In this document: positions 1-5,709 of the stretch, in pieces
Layout: every line of letters starts with the position of its first letter
Numbering within the stretch: position 1 is the first letter of the stretch
NCBI GenBank assembly: GCA_005239945.1
Contig: SBAY01000251.1
Location: forward strand, 1-6,023
Length of the DNA: 6,023 nt
Direction: 5' to 3'
From: Nitrospira sp.
GTDB taxonomy: Bacteria; UBA9089; CG2-30-40-21; SBAY01
Notes under the pieces: generated by a model
Told to the model about the DNA's origin: nothing
Database searches by the model: none
What the model saw: only the letters and a program-made list of their open reading frames with translations
Program-made: the position numbers and the translations under genes

Positions 1-38
1 GGGAGAGAAACCCTTTTTGAAAAAAGGGTTTCTCTCCC
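1..38 (-). terminator. Perfect 18-bp inverted repeat downstream of tmk, probable terminator
   Basis: Bases 1-18 and 21-38 are exact reverse complements, with GA (19-20) between them. The stem has a GC-rich outer part (GGGAGAG) and an A/T inner part. It lies 29 nt past the tmk stop codon, where a minus-strand transcript would end. The T-tract expected for an intrinsic terminator would fall before base 1 and cannot be seen. On the plus strand no T-run follows the hairpin. It could instead be another dispersed palindrome, since this window has several. Confidence 0.5.
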
Positions 39-67
39 CTTAAAAAACACCTCTCTTTAAACCACTC

Positions 68-736
68 CTAAAAATTGGGAGATTTCTGTTCTACAGGGTA
101 TTTATGCTTTAAAATCTCGTGGACATATCCGCAGAGAATTTGGTGAATCTCTTCTATGCTTTTCCCTTGATTAATTATCTTTACCCTTTGTGGTTCCTGA
201 CGGGCAATCTCAAAATACCCCTCTCGAACCCGTTGATGAAACTCAAGTTTCTCCTGCTCAAGCCTATCACCCATGCCTTCAGAAGAGATATCTTTATGAA
301 TGTTAATTGCCCTTTTTAGTCCTTGGGCAGGGTCAATATCCAAAATAAAGGTTAATTCCGGTTTAACATCCTCGATAACTAATGAATTGAGACCCTGGAT
401 TAAATTTTTGTCTAATCCTCGGCCATAGCCTTGATAAGCCAATGTGGCATCGATAAAGCGGTCGCAAATGACTATCTTGCCTTCTTCTAAGGCAGGTTTG
501 ATAACCTCTTTTATATGTTGAGCCCTGACGGCTAAATACAGGAGTAGTTCGGTTAAAACGGTCATACCGACATTTTCCGGGTCCAACAAAATCTTTCGTA
601 TCTGCTGGCTTATCCTGGTGCCACCGGGTTCATGGGTATGCACTACCTCAAACCCTTCCTTTTGCAATACCTTAGCCAGCAGTGTCGATTGCGTGGTCTT
701 CCCACTTCCCTCACACCCTTCAAGTGTAATAAACAT
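68..736 (-). CDS. tmk: Thymidylate kinase (dTMP kinase)
   Basis: This enzyme phosphorylates dTMP to dTDP with ATP, a cytosolic step of dTTP synthesis. The 222-residue product has the full family pattern: P-loop GCEGSGKTT at residues 7-15, EPGGT at 36-40, the DRF motif at 92-94 followed by AYQGYGRG (100-107) for nucleotide binding, then a lid ending in GDRLEQE (156-162) and RVREGY (169-174). The P-loop lacks the arginine of the eukaryotic type and the lid carries basic residues (K141, R142), which fits the bacterial type. The lid is several residues longer than in E. coli (INIHKDISSEGMG between GLKRA and DR), and the C-terminal tail after about residue 205 is not conserved. The start is supported by a strong Shine-Dalgarno just upstream. 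It is separated from murJ by 413 bp, so it is probably transcribed on its own. Confidence 0.97.
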   Translation of the reverse strand: MFITLEGCEGSGKTTQSTLLAKVLQKEGFEVVHTHEPGGTRISQQIRKILLDPENVGMTVLTELLLYLAVRAQHIKEVIKPALEEGKIVICDRFIDATLAYQGYGRGLDKNLIQGLNSLVIEDVKPELTFILDIDPAQGLKRAINIHKDISSEGMGDRLEQEKLEFHQRVREGYFEIARQEPQRVKIINQGKSIEEIHQILCGYVHEILKHKYPVEQKSPNF

Positions 737-740
737 ATTA

Positions 741-747
741 ACCTCCT
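741..747 (-). promoter_or_regulatory. Ribosome binding site of tmk
   Basis: On the minus strand the sequence reads AGGAGGT followed by TAAT and then the ATG at 736. This is a near-ideal Shine-Dalgarno and fixes the tmk start. Confidence 0.85.
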
Positions 748-870
748 ATAAGAATCACGAATAAACTCCTGCAAAATTTATAACTTATTGATATTTCAGT
801 AAATCATGAAATTGTTTTCCTTGACTTTTCCTCCATACTCTGACCCTATTCCTTTATACACATTCTTTTA

Positions 871-946
871 GCCACAAAGACACAAAGACACTAAATTTCA
901 CTAAAATTTCCTTTTGTGGAATTTTGTGTCTTGGTGACTTTGTGGC
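871..946. repeat. 76-bp imperfect palindromic repeat (GCCACAAAG ends)
   Basis: The left arm (871-905) starts GCCACAAAGACACAAAG, and the right arm (912-946) read as reverse complement starts GCCACAAAGTCACCAAG. Over 35 positions the arms differ at 5, with a 6-nt loop (906-911). As RNA it would form a long hairpin from either strand. The CACAAAGACACAAAG wording resembles a repeat type widespread in uncultivated-bacterium genomes, and a related half-copy sits at the fusion gene/murJ junction (2698-2733). It encodes no protein. It may be a small non-autonomous mobile element or a REP-like unit. It could also act as a terminator for murJ, though it lies about 200 nt past the stop. Confidence 0.75.
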
Positions 947-1000
947 ATATTTTTTCTCGCATTTCTCATTTTGCAGAAGTCTAAATCACAAAAAATGTTC

Positions 1001-1076
1001 TGGAATTAATTCTTTATGTTGTGCCATATGACACTATTTTAGAATTTCATAATGAAGGGCTAAAGCCTGAATTCCA
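1001..1076. repeat. Nested inverted repeats downstream of murJ
   Basis: TGGAATT (1001-1007) is matched by AATTCCA (1070-1076). Inside it AATTCT (1008-1013) is matched by AGAATT (1041-1046), and at almost the same centre lies the near-palindrome GTGCCATATGACAC (1021-1034, one mismatched pair). The shared centre of the inner two suggests one folded unit rather than chance. The outer 7-bp pair is centred about 11 nt away and is weaker evidence. Confidence 0.4.
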
Positions 1077-1077
1077 A
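1051..1077. repeat. 27-bp dispersed repeat, copy 1 (intergenic)
   Basis: This stretch matches 5903-5929 at 24 of 27 positions. Both copies contain the core GGCTAAAGCCT, itself an inverted repeat (GGCT/AGCC). Here it is intergenic, whereas the second copy lies inside a coding sequence. Confidence 0.6.
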
Positions 1078-1149
1078 CTGCCAAAGATACTACCTCTTAC
1101 CCATTTTCAATTTCTTTCATAATTCTTACATGTTATTTTCGACACAACC

Positions 1150-2685
1150 TTATCCCCTCTTAAACAATTTTGAAATAGACCCGAGTTCCTCCATCCTGAG
1201 CCATTTACAGCATAAAAACAAGACGGCCAATCCACCAATTATCCCTATTATTACCTGATAAAAAATACCTATTTTTATCAGCATAATGACCCGGCAAAAC
1301 ATACCCATCATAAATGAGGCAAACAGGACTTTAAGGAAAAATCGAAGTATTTGTCTTAGCCCAAGTGGTCCAATCTTTTGTCGTAACTTTATCAATAACA
1401 AACTTACATTTAGGTATCCGGCTAAAGAAAGGCTCAAGGTTAACCCACCTTGTTCTAAGGGTCGCATCAATAAAAGGCTAAAAATAATATTGGCTGTAGC
1501 TGAAATCATACCGGTTTTTACCGGTGTCAAGGTATCTTGTTGGGAATAAAACGCCGGAACTATGGTGTACAACGAGGCAAAGCCTACCAACCCAAAGGCA
1601 TAAAAAAACAGGGTTAAATAGGTCATATTGGTGGCAAATATATCAAACTGTCCATGTTCGAATAAAAGTCGGATAATGGGTTTTCCAAGCACCATCAAAC
1701 CAACAGTCGCAGGAAGACAGGTTAAAATCACCATTTTCAAACCAAAGGCAAGACTCTTTTTTAAACCATCCAAATCACCATCAACTACCTGCCTGGACAT
1801 AGTTGGAAATAGGACGGTGCCTGTGGCTATGCCAAATAGTGCCAGGGGAAAATGAACCAATCTATTGGAATAAAATAATGCAGAGATGCTGCCGGCGGCC
1901 AAAAAAGAGGCTAATAAGTTAGAAACAAAGATATTGAATTGGGTTATCGCCGCACCAATTGCTCGAGGAATCATCAATAAAATTATCCTTTTTACGCCGG
2001 GGTCAAAAAAATCCACGATTAATCTATAGTCCATCTTTTCTTTAATAAGTGGTGGAATCTGAACGAGTAATTGAAATAGTCCACCTATGAGAAGCCCAAT
2101 ACTTAATCCAACAATAGGTTGATGAAATCTTGGGCATAAAAAGAATATGGCTAGAATCAAACAAAGATTTAATACCGCCGGGGCAAATGCCGGCAGGCTA
2201 AAGCGGTGACAGGAATTAAGGATACCCATGACCAATGCCGCCAAACAGATAAAAATGGTAAAAGGGAACATTATCCGATTAAGCGTTACGGTTAGGGCAA
2301 AGGCATCCTTACCTAGAAAACCAGGAGCAATTATGGTGATAACTACCGGGGCAAAGATTATACCAAGCAAGGTAATTAAGATGGAGATGAGCAGAAGTCC
2401 ATTGAGAATTAAGCTGGCTAACCGCCAGGCCTCATGTTTATCCTTTGTCTTAAAATATTCAGTGAATACAGGGATAAAAGCGGCACTCAACGCCCCTTCA
2501 CCCAGCAATTCCCGCAGGCTGTTTGGTATTCGCCAGGCAATAAAAAATGCATCTGAAATAGTGGATGCACCAAATCGGTTAGCAATGAGCACATCACGCA
2601 CATAACCCAGAATCCGCGAGGTAAATGTACCCAGACTTACTATCCCAATTGATTTGGTTATCCTTTTTTGGCTATCTTTAACCAT
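1150..2685 (-). CDS. murJ: Lipid II flippase MurJ (MviN family)
   Basis: MurJ is a polytopic inner-membrane protein that moves lipid II to the outer face for peptidoglycan synthesis. From the ATG at 2685 the product is 511 residues with many hydrophobic segments, fitting the family's 14-helix fold. The family's charged residues are visible: R24 (SRILG), R30 (YVRD), D45 (SDAFF) and R58 (SLREL), matching E. coli R18, R24, D39 and R52, then R275 in FYSNRLVHFP, matching R270. The GEGALSAAFIPVF segment is typical. An upstream in-frame ATG at 2745 would add 20 residues, but that stretch overlaps the fusion gene, is partly repeat-derived and is unlike any family N-terminus. The 2685 start lies 4 nt after the preceding stop, which suggests translational coupling. 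Its Shine-Dalgarno is weak (AAAGAG), whereas AGAGG precedes the 2745 start at longer spacing, so the longer form is not excluded. Confidence 0.95.
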   Translation of the reverse strand: MVKDSQKRITKSIGIVSLGTFTSRILGYVRDVLIANRFGASTISDAFFIAWRIPNSLRELLGEGALSAAFIPVFTEYFKTKDKHEAWRLASLILNGLLLISILITLLGIIFAPVVITIIAPGFLGKDAFALTVTLNRIMFPFTIFICLAALVMGILNSCHRFSLPAFAPAVLNLCLILAIFFLCPRFHQPIVGLSIGLLIGGLFQLLVQIPPLIKEKMDYRLIVDFFDPGVKRIILLMIPRAIGAAITQFNIFVSNLLASFLAAGSISALFYSNRLVHFPLALFGIATGTVLFPTMSRQVVDGDLDGLKKSLAFGLKMVILTCLPATVGLMVLGKPIIRLLFEHGQFDIFATNMTYLTLFFYAFGLVGFASLYTIVPAFYSQQDTLTPVKTGMISATANIIFSLLLMRPLEQGGLTLSLSLAGYLNVSLLLIKLRQKIGPLGLRQILRFFLKVLFASFMMGMFCRVIMLIKIGIFYQVIIGIIGGLAVLFLCCKWLRMEELGSISKLFKRG

Positions 2686-2689
2686 ATCT

Positions 2690-5071
2690 TTACTCTTTAA
2701 TTTCCTTTGTGTTCTTTGTATCTTTGCAGTTAAATTCCCTGACATATTTCAACTCATCCTCTTTCGTCTTCAACTTACCATCCAATTTAGCGGCTAACAC
2801 CTTATCCAGAATCTCTTTATAAACCGGCCCCGGCTTAATGCCTACCTTTTTAAGGTCCTCCCCAGTTATACATACCTTTACCAGGGATAATTCTGTCAGG
2901 AAAAATACTATCTGTTTTTTAATAGAAGAGGCAATTTCTTCACCATCAAAGGCATCTGCCTTAGCCATAATAAAAACAAGCACCTCTAAAGGAACGCCTG
3001 TTAGAAGTTGATAAAGCTCACCTGCACCTGGTTTTTTATGTGTTTTCAAGGACTCTATCAAGGTTTGAGAATTTTCTTTATCTGTGATAACGGTTTTTTG
3101 TTGGACTTTAGTAAATTTAAGGTGCTCCATAAATTCTATTGCCTCTTCCTTACTTAACCTGTCTATTAAGGCTAAGAGGTAAATCAGCCATTTCTCTAAT
3201 GGTTTATGGCTAATGATAATCTCAAGGTAAAAAAGTGTATGGGCAATTTTCTTGAAAAGAAGTTCCTCTCTTTCTTTGAATTGTAAAGATGGATGGATAT
3301 ATTTAAGGATACCAAATTCCTGTAATTGGAAAATAGCTTCAGATGGGTTATCATCATTTAAAATAAGGATAAATTCATTCCGTATGCGTTGATTTGCCAA
3401 CCGTTCAAACAACTCTTTGGTTGCCGATTGAATAATCAATTCTTTTGTGTGGTCAGCCAATTTAAAATTCCCCCTCAAAGAGGTATCACCTCTGGAGGAG
3501 GTATCACCTCTGGAAGTAAATCGTACCGCTCGAAAAATTCTGGTTGGGTCATCGATAAAACTTTTATCATGAAGGACTCTGATTATCCCTTCTTTCAAAT
3601 CCGTTTCTCCCTTGACAAAGTCTATCAAATCCCCAAAATGAGCCTGGTTAAGCTGAATAGCCATGGCATTTATAGTGAAATCCCGACGAAGGAGGTCATG
3701 GTAAATTCCACCGCTAATTACCGTAGGTAAAGCGGCTGGATGTTCATAAGTCTCTTGCCGGGTGCTGGTAATGTCAATTTTAAATCCATCCGCAAATATT
3801 ACTTTAGCTGTTTTGAATCTTTCATGACTTTTATAATAGACGGAAGAGGTATCACCTCTCGAACTAATTTGAATTAATTTTTCAGCAAACTCAATCCCAT
3901 TGCCTTCAACGACAATATCCACATCAAAGGTTGGTTTTCCTGATAAAAGGTCACGCACAAATCCGCCGACAACATAGACATTAACCTTGAGCATATCGCC
4001 AACATCACCGACTAATTTCAGGATATTCTGAATTGGTAGGGCAAGACTTTTGTTTATCAAATGTCTAAAATTTCGTGGGTGAAGATAGGTAATTATTTCT
4101 ATTGAGGGAATCACTTCACCTGGGGTAATCATCTCACTGCTCGAGCCTAATTTTTTATTGAGTATTTCCAATAATCTTTTCTGTGCCGCATCCAATGTCA
4201 AATTTTTAATGGTAGCCGAGGCAGCAGTTTTATGTCCACCACCTCCCACTTCTGACAAAATCTCACCTACATCTACCTTATTTGTCCTGCTGCGGGCAAT
4301 TACATATACCCTTTCTTCCATCGCCGCAAGACAAAATAATACCTCAAATGATTCCATATCCATTATCTTATGTACCAGGACGGATAAATCTCCTACATAT
4401 TTATCTATCACTGTCCTGGCTATAACTACCTTTGTCTGACCAATCTGATGAACCTCCTGGGAGGAAAGTAATTCATTGAGAATAACGATTTGGTCAAAAG
4501 AGAGTTGCTTTTCCAAAAATCTGCTAATGACAGATAAATCAGCCTGACAAGAAATAAGATAGGCTACCGCAAAAATATCTGTGGAGGTAGTTGTCGGGAA
4601 GGTAAGGGAACCTGTGTCTTCATAGATGCCCAGGGCGGCAACTGTTGCCTCAAAAGGGCTAATAGTAAGGTTATTTTCTTTGATTTTCTCTAAGATAATA
4701 GAGGCAGTTGCTCCAACCTCTTTTATCTCCATTAATTCACCTTTAATATCTCCTTCCTGGAGTGGATGATGGTCATAGATATGAATGGGAATTCTACCAT
4801 AACAAGGCAAGCCTTGTGTAAGTGTTTGAAATTTCCCTATGCGACTTAGTTGGCAAGTATCGACTAAAATAAGTTTTGTTACCCGATTTAATTTAATATG
4901 TTTAGACTTGTTAAGATTAAATTCGTGAGGATATTGAGCTAAGAAATCGCGGACATTTTGCTCACATGAGCCAGGCAAAACAAGCTGTGCTTGCGGATAA
5001 AGTTTAGAGGCTAAAATAAGGCTGGATAAGGCATCAAAGTCTGTATTAATATGGGTAACTATAATTTCCAT
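2690..5071 (-). CDS. DHH/DHHA1 phosphoesterase fused to tRNA nucleotidyltransferase (CCA-adding/poly(A) polymerase family)
   Basis: The 793-residue product has two parts. Residues 1-290 form a DHH phosphoesterase module: HINTDFD (7-13), VDTC (70-73), DHH (100-102), EDTG (151-154) and the DHHA1 signature GGGGHKTAAS (276-285). Residues 363-780 form a class II nucleotidyltransferase: VVGGFVRDLL (367-376), the metal-binding DVD (383-385), RRDFTINAMA (462-471) and the DDPTRIFRAVRF region (507-518). The second part should add C and/or A to tRNA 3' ends. The first may hydrolyse short RNA or other phosphodiesters, which is inferred from family. The usual relatives have two CBS domains between the halves. 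Here only about 70 residues lie there, without CBS-like sequence. In-frame SRGDTS repeats interrupt the protein at 404-409 and 520-531, and the last 13 residues (NCKDTKNTKEIKE) are repeat-derived. The start matches the family N-terminus, although its Shine-Dalgarno (AAGA) is poor. Confidence 0.93.
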   Translation of the reverse strand: MEIIVTHINTDFDALSSLILASKLYPQAQLVLPGSCEQNVRDFLAQYPHEFNLNKSKHIKLNRVTKLILVDTCQLSRIGKFQTLTQGLPCYGRIPIHIYDHHPLQEGDIKGELMEIKEVGATASIILEKIKENNLTISPFEATVAALGIYEDTGSLTFPTTTSTDIFAVAYLISCQADLSVISRFLEKQLSFDQIVILNELLSSQEVHQIGQTKVVIARTVIDKYVGDLSVLVHKIMDMESFEVLFCLAAMEERVYVIARSRTNKVDVGEILSEVGGGGHKTAASATIKNLTLDAAQKRLLEILNKKLGSSSEMITPGEVIPSIEIITYLHPRNFRHLINKSLALPIQNILKLVGDVGDMLKVNVYVVGGFVRDLLSGKPTFDVDIVVEGNGIEFAEKLIQISSRGDTSSVYYKSHERFKTAKVIFADGFKIDITSTRQETYEHPAALPTVISGGIYHDLLRRDFTINAMAIQLNQAHFGDLIDFVKGETDLKEGIIRVLHDKSFIDDPTRIFRAVRFTSRGDTSSRGDTSLRGNFKLADHTKELIIQSATKELFERLANQRIRNEFILILNDDNPSEAIFQLQEFGILKYIHPSLQFKEREELLFKKIAHTLFYLEIIISHKPLEKWLIYLLALIDRLSKEEAIEFMEHLKFTKVQQKTVITDKENSQTLIESLKTHKKPGAGELYQLLTGVPLEVLVFIMAKADAFDGEEIASSIKKQIVFFLTELSLVKVCITGEDLKKVGIKPGPVYKEILDKVLAAKLDGKLKTKEDELKYVREFNCKDTKNTKEIKE
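2698..2733 (-). repeat. CAAAGA-type repeat at the 3' end of the fusion gene
   Basis: On the minus strand this reads as runs of CAAAGATACAAAGAACAC, related in wording to the arms of the 871-946 palindrome. It codes for the C-terminal tail NCKDTKNTKEIKE, just after the usual family ending (KTKEDELKYVREF). It also places the stop codon 4 nt before the preferred murJ start. Confidence 0.55.
3479..3514. repeat. Tandem 18-bp palindromic repeat inside the fusion gene (2 copies)
   Basis: Two adjacent 18-bp units each carry the palindrome AGAGGTATCACCTCT (3479-3493) or its one-base variant beginning GG (3497-3511), each followed by GGA. On the coding strand they give SRGDTS twice (residues 520-531). 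They lie right after RIFRAVRF, where relatives normally continue with a short loop before the next helix. The 18-bp length keeps the frame. Confidence 0.85.
3845..3859. repeat. Third copy of the 15-bp palindrome inside the fusion gene
   Basis: AGAGGTATCACCTCT occurs again, identical to the copy at 3479-3493. It is read in the same frame to give SRGDTS (residues 404-409), in a loop of the nucleotidyltransferase head between FAEKLIQ and the HERFKTA strand. Confidence 0.85.
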
Positions 5072-5135
5072 AATTTTCTTAACAGGATTGACAGGTTTTT
5101 TGACGGGATTAACGAAATTAACAGGATATTTTTAA

Positions 5136-5164
5136 TTTATACCCAAACAAATCAGATTTGCGAA
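5136..5164 (-). promoter_or_regulatory. Candidate promoter for the fusion gene-murJ operon
   Basis: On the minus strand TTCGCA (5164-5159) and TATAAA (5141-5136) are separated by 17 bp, matching the sigma70 consensus at 4 of 6 and 5 of 6 bases. Transcription would start near 5129, giving a leader of about 58 nt. The -35 box lies inside the 5147-5176 hairpin, so the repeat element would supply the promoter. Read-through from the 6S promoter is an alternative. Confidence 0.35.
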
Positions 5165-5176
5165 AACCTGATTTGT
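5147..5176 (-). repeat. 13-bp hairpin inside the repeat element
   Basis: ACAAATCAG (5147-5155) and CTGATTTGT (5168-5176) are exact complements. On the minus strand the pairing continues through a G-U pair and three A-U pairs to a 4-nt UCGC loop, giving 13 bp in all. On the plus strand the same site has an A-C mismatch. The better pairing suggests the minus strand if it acts as RNA. No T-run follows, so it is not a standard terminator. Confidence 0.55.
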
Positions 5177-5189
5177 AAAAGGATTCAAT

Positions 5190-5241
5190 GGGTTGAGGGT
5201 TTAAGGATAATAAAGCGAAATCCTCTTTCTTCACTCAACCC
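5190..5241 (-). repeat. Nested stem-loop downstream of 6S RNA
   Basis: GGGTTGAG (5190-5197) pairs with CTCAACCC (5234-5241), and AGGAT (5204-5208) pairs with ATCCT (5220-5224) inside it. On the minus strand it lies about 50 nt past the 6S 3' end and is followed by ATTGAATCCTTTT. It could weakly terminate or stabilise 6S transcripts, or simply be part of the repeat element. Confidence 0.45.
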
Positions 5242-5289
5242 TTTTGTGAATATTCTATTCTGTCCAATCCTGTAATCCTGTCTAATACA

Positions 5290-5489
5290 AAAAGTCCCCA
5301 CCACAATGCCGTGTGACAGAGGAAATTTTTGAACTCTTTATTTAAAGTGGGTGAGTGCCTCAGTGTTTCTACGCTAATACCTACACATTTTTAATGTAGT
5401 TTGCATTCCGCACTCAGAGTCAAATCTCCCTTTTACAAAGTTGCTAGCTCAAAAATATACGTCGCATCACGAACATGGCAGGGACTTTT
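5290..5489 (-). ncRNA. ssrS: 6S RNA (RNA polymerase regulator)
   Basis: 6S RNA binds the housekeeping sigma-RNA polymerase holoenzyme by mimicking an open promoter. The 200-nt region folds as expected. A 9-bp closing stem joins AAAAGUCCC (5489-5481) to GGGACUUUU (5298-5290), and UGCC (5480-5477) pairs with GGCA (5310-5307), followed by short pairing near GCGAC/GUCAC. A large A/U-rich central bubble follows (about 5460-5430 and 5350-5318). An apical arm is closed by UGAGUGC (5416-5410) with GCACUCA (5358-5352) and ends in a small hairpin (5399-5381). The minus strand is favoured because its 5' part, CCCUGCCAUGUUCGUGAUGCG, resembles the conserved 6S GAUGUUCGCAAGCG region, its 3' part has CGGCAUUGUGGUGGGGAC, and a strong promoter lies just upstream. 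Assignment is from remembered family features, not a covariance-model search. Exact ends are uncertain; the primary 5' end is probably near 5506. Confidence 0.8.
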
Positions 5490-5512
5490 AACCCTGTTTT
5501 CATCTTGATTAT

Positions 5513-5542
5513 ATTATAGCATATTTATATTATAAAAGTCAA
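5513..5542 (-). promoter_or_regulatory. Sigma70-type promoter with extended -10 for 6S RNA
   Basis: On the minus strand TTGACT (5542-5537) is followed after 18 bp by TATAAT (5518-5513), a perfect -10, and TGC directly precedes it, forming an extended -10 (TGnTATAAT). The spacer is almost pure A/T. Initiation is predicted at an A near 5506, about 17 nt before the closing stem of 6S RNA. It is the best promoter in the window. Confidence 0.85.
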
Positions 5543-5622
5543 GTAAAATTTTTCACCACCTGAAATTTCCCAAGTTATAGTACTCCTTAGTCAAAAGTTG
5601 ACATAGAACGAATTGCAGTAAA

Positions 5623-5647
5623 GAACAAGGAATCTTACTCCTTGTTC
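5623..5647. repeat. 9-bp perfect inverted repeat in the divergent intergenic region
   Basis: GAACAAGGA (5623-5631) and TCCTTGTTC (5639-5647) flank a 7-nt loop. No T-run follows on either strand beyond TTTACT on the minus strand. It may be an operator, a leader hairpin or a weak terminator. TTGACA lies just before it at 5598-5603 but has no good -10 partner. Confidence 0.45.
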
Positions 5648-5681
5648 CTTAAACCGTAATACCTCAGTTATAACTTTTTTC

Positions 5682-5709
5682 TTGACGACAGGGTATAACA
5701 TAATGTAAA
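5682..5709 (+). promoter_or_regulatory. Weak candidate promoter for the divergent gene
   Basis: TTGACG (5682-5687) and TGTAAA (5704-5709) are separated by 16 bp, in an AT-rich tract that also contains TATAAC and CATAAT. The leader would be about 65 nt, with GTTCCCC twice (5740-5746 and 5752-5758). Confidence 0.3.

Larger units (their letters stand above)
737..1149. other. Gene-free interval between tmk and murJ, rich in palindromes
   Basis: No plausible coding region is present on either strand. The interval contains a 76-bp imperfect palindrome (871-946), a nested palindrome (1001-1076) and one copy of a 27-bp dispersed repeat (1051-1077), each listed separately. The tmk promoter should lie in 745-870. 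An AT-rich TATAAA is found on the minus strand near 778-783, but no convincing -35 box accompanies it, so no promoter is called. No classic hairpin-plus-T-run terminator follows the murJ stop. Confidence 0.6.
5079..5285. repeat. MITE-like element with ACAGGATT inverted ends and internal hairpins
   Basis: The left end (5079-5095) reads TTAACAGGATTGACAGG. The right end (5264-5285), read as reverse complement, begins TTAGACAGGATTACAGG, which is the same apart from two single-base gaps. Further ACGGGATT and ACAGGAT units follow on the left (5103-5127), and AATCCTGT is tandemly doubled on the right (5266-5281). Two strong inverted repeats lie inside (5147-5176 and 5190-5241). The element fills the space between the fusion gene start (5071) and the 6S RNA 3' end (5290) almost exactly. 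No protein is encoded, so any mobility would depend on enzymes elsewhere. Confidence 0.55.

Noticed and set aside
220..229. CCTCTCGAAC shared between tmk and the fusion gene (3856-3865)
   Set aside because: In tmk it encodes the conserved RVREG motif, so the 10-base match is explained by coding constraint and chance.
854..862. TTATACACA, a match to the DnaA box consensus
   Set aside because: It is a single box with no cluster, no dnaA or dnaN neighbour and no GATC or AT-rich unwinding context. Chance is sufficient in AT-rich DNA.
2228..2605. 125-residue plus-strand open frame, and similar ones at 119-319, 1286-1549, 1628-1855, 3389-3730 and 4158-4439
   Set aside because: All are antisense to strongly conserved tmk, murJ or fusion-gene coding sequence and show no family motifs.
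3479..3514. Possible CRISPR-like repeat array
   Set aside because: The units are 18-bp, in direct tandem without unique spacers, and lie inside a coding frame.
5051..5275. 74-residue plus-strand open frame across the repeat element
   Set aside because: It runs through the ACAGGATT repeats and hairpins and overlaps the start of the fusion gene. It has no recognisable product.
5290..5489. 6S-like fold read on the plus strand
   Set aside because: The palindromic pairing also allows a plus-strand fold, but the conserved-looking sequence elements and the strong promoter are on the minus strand.
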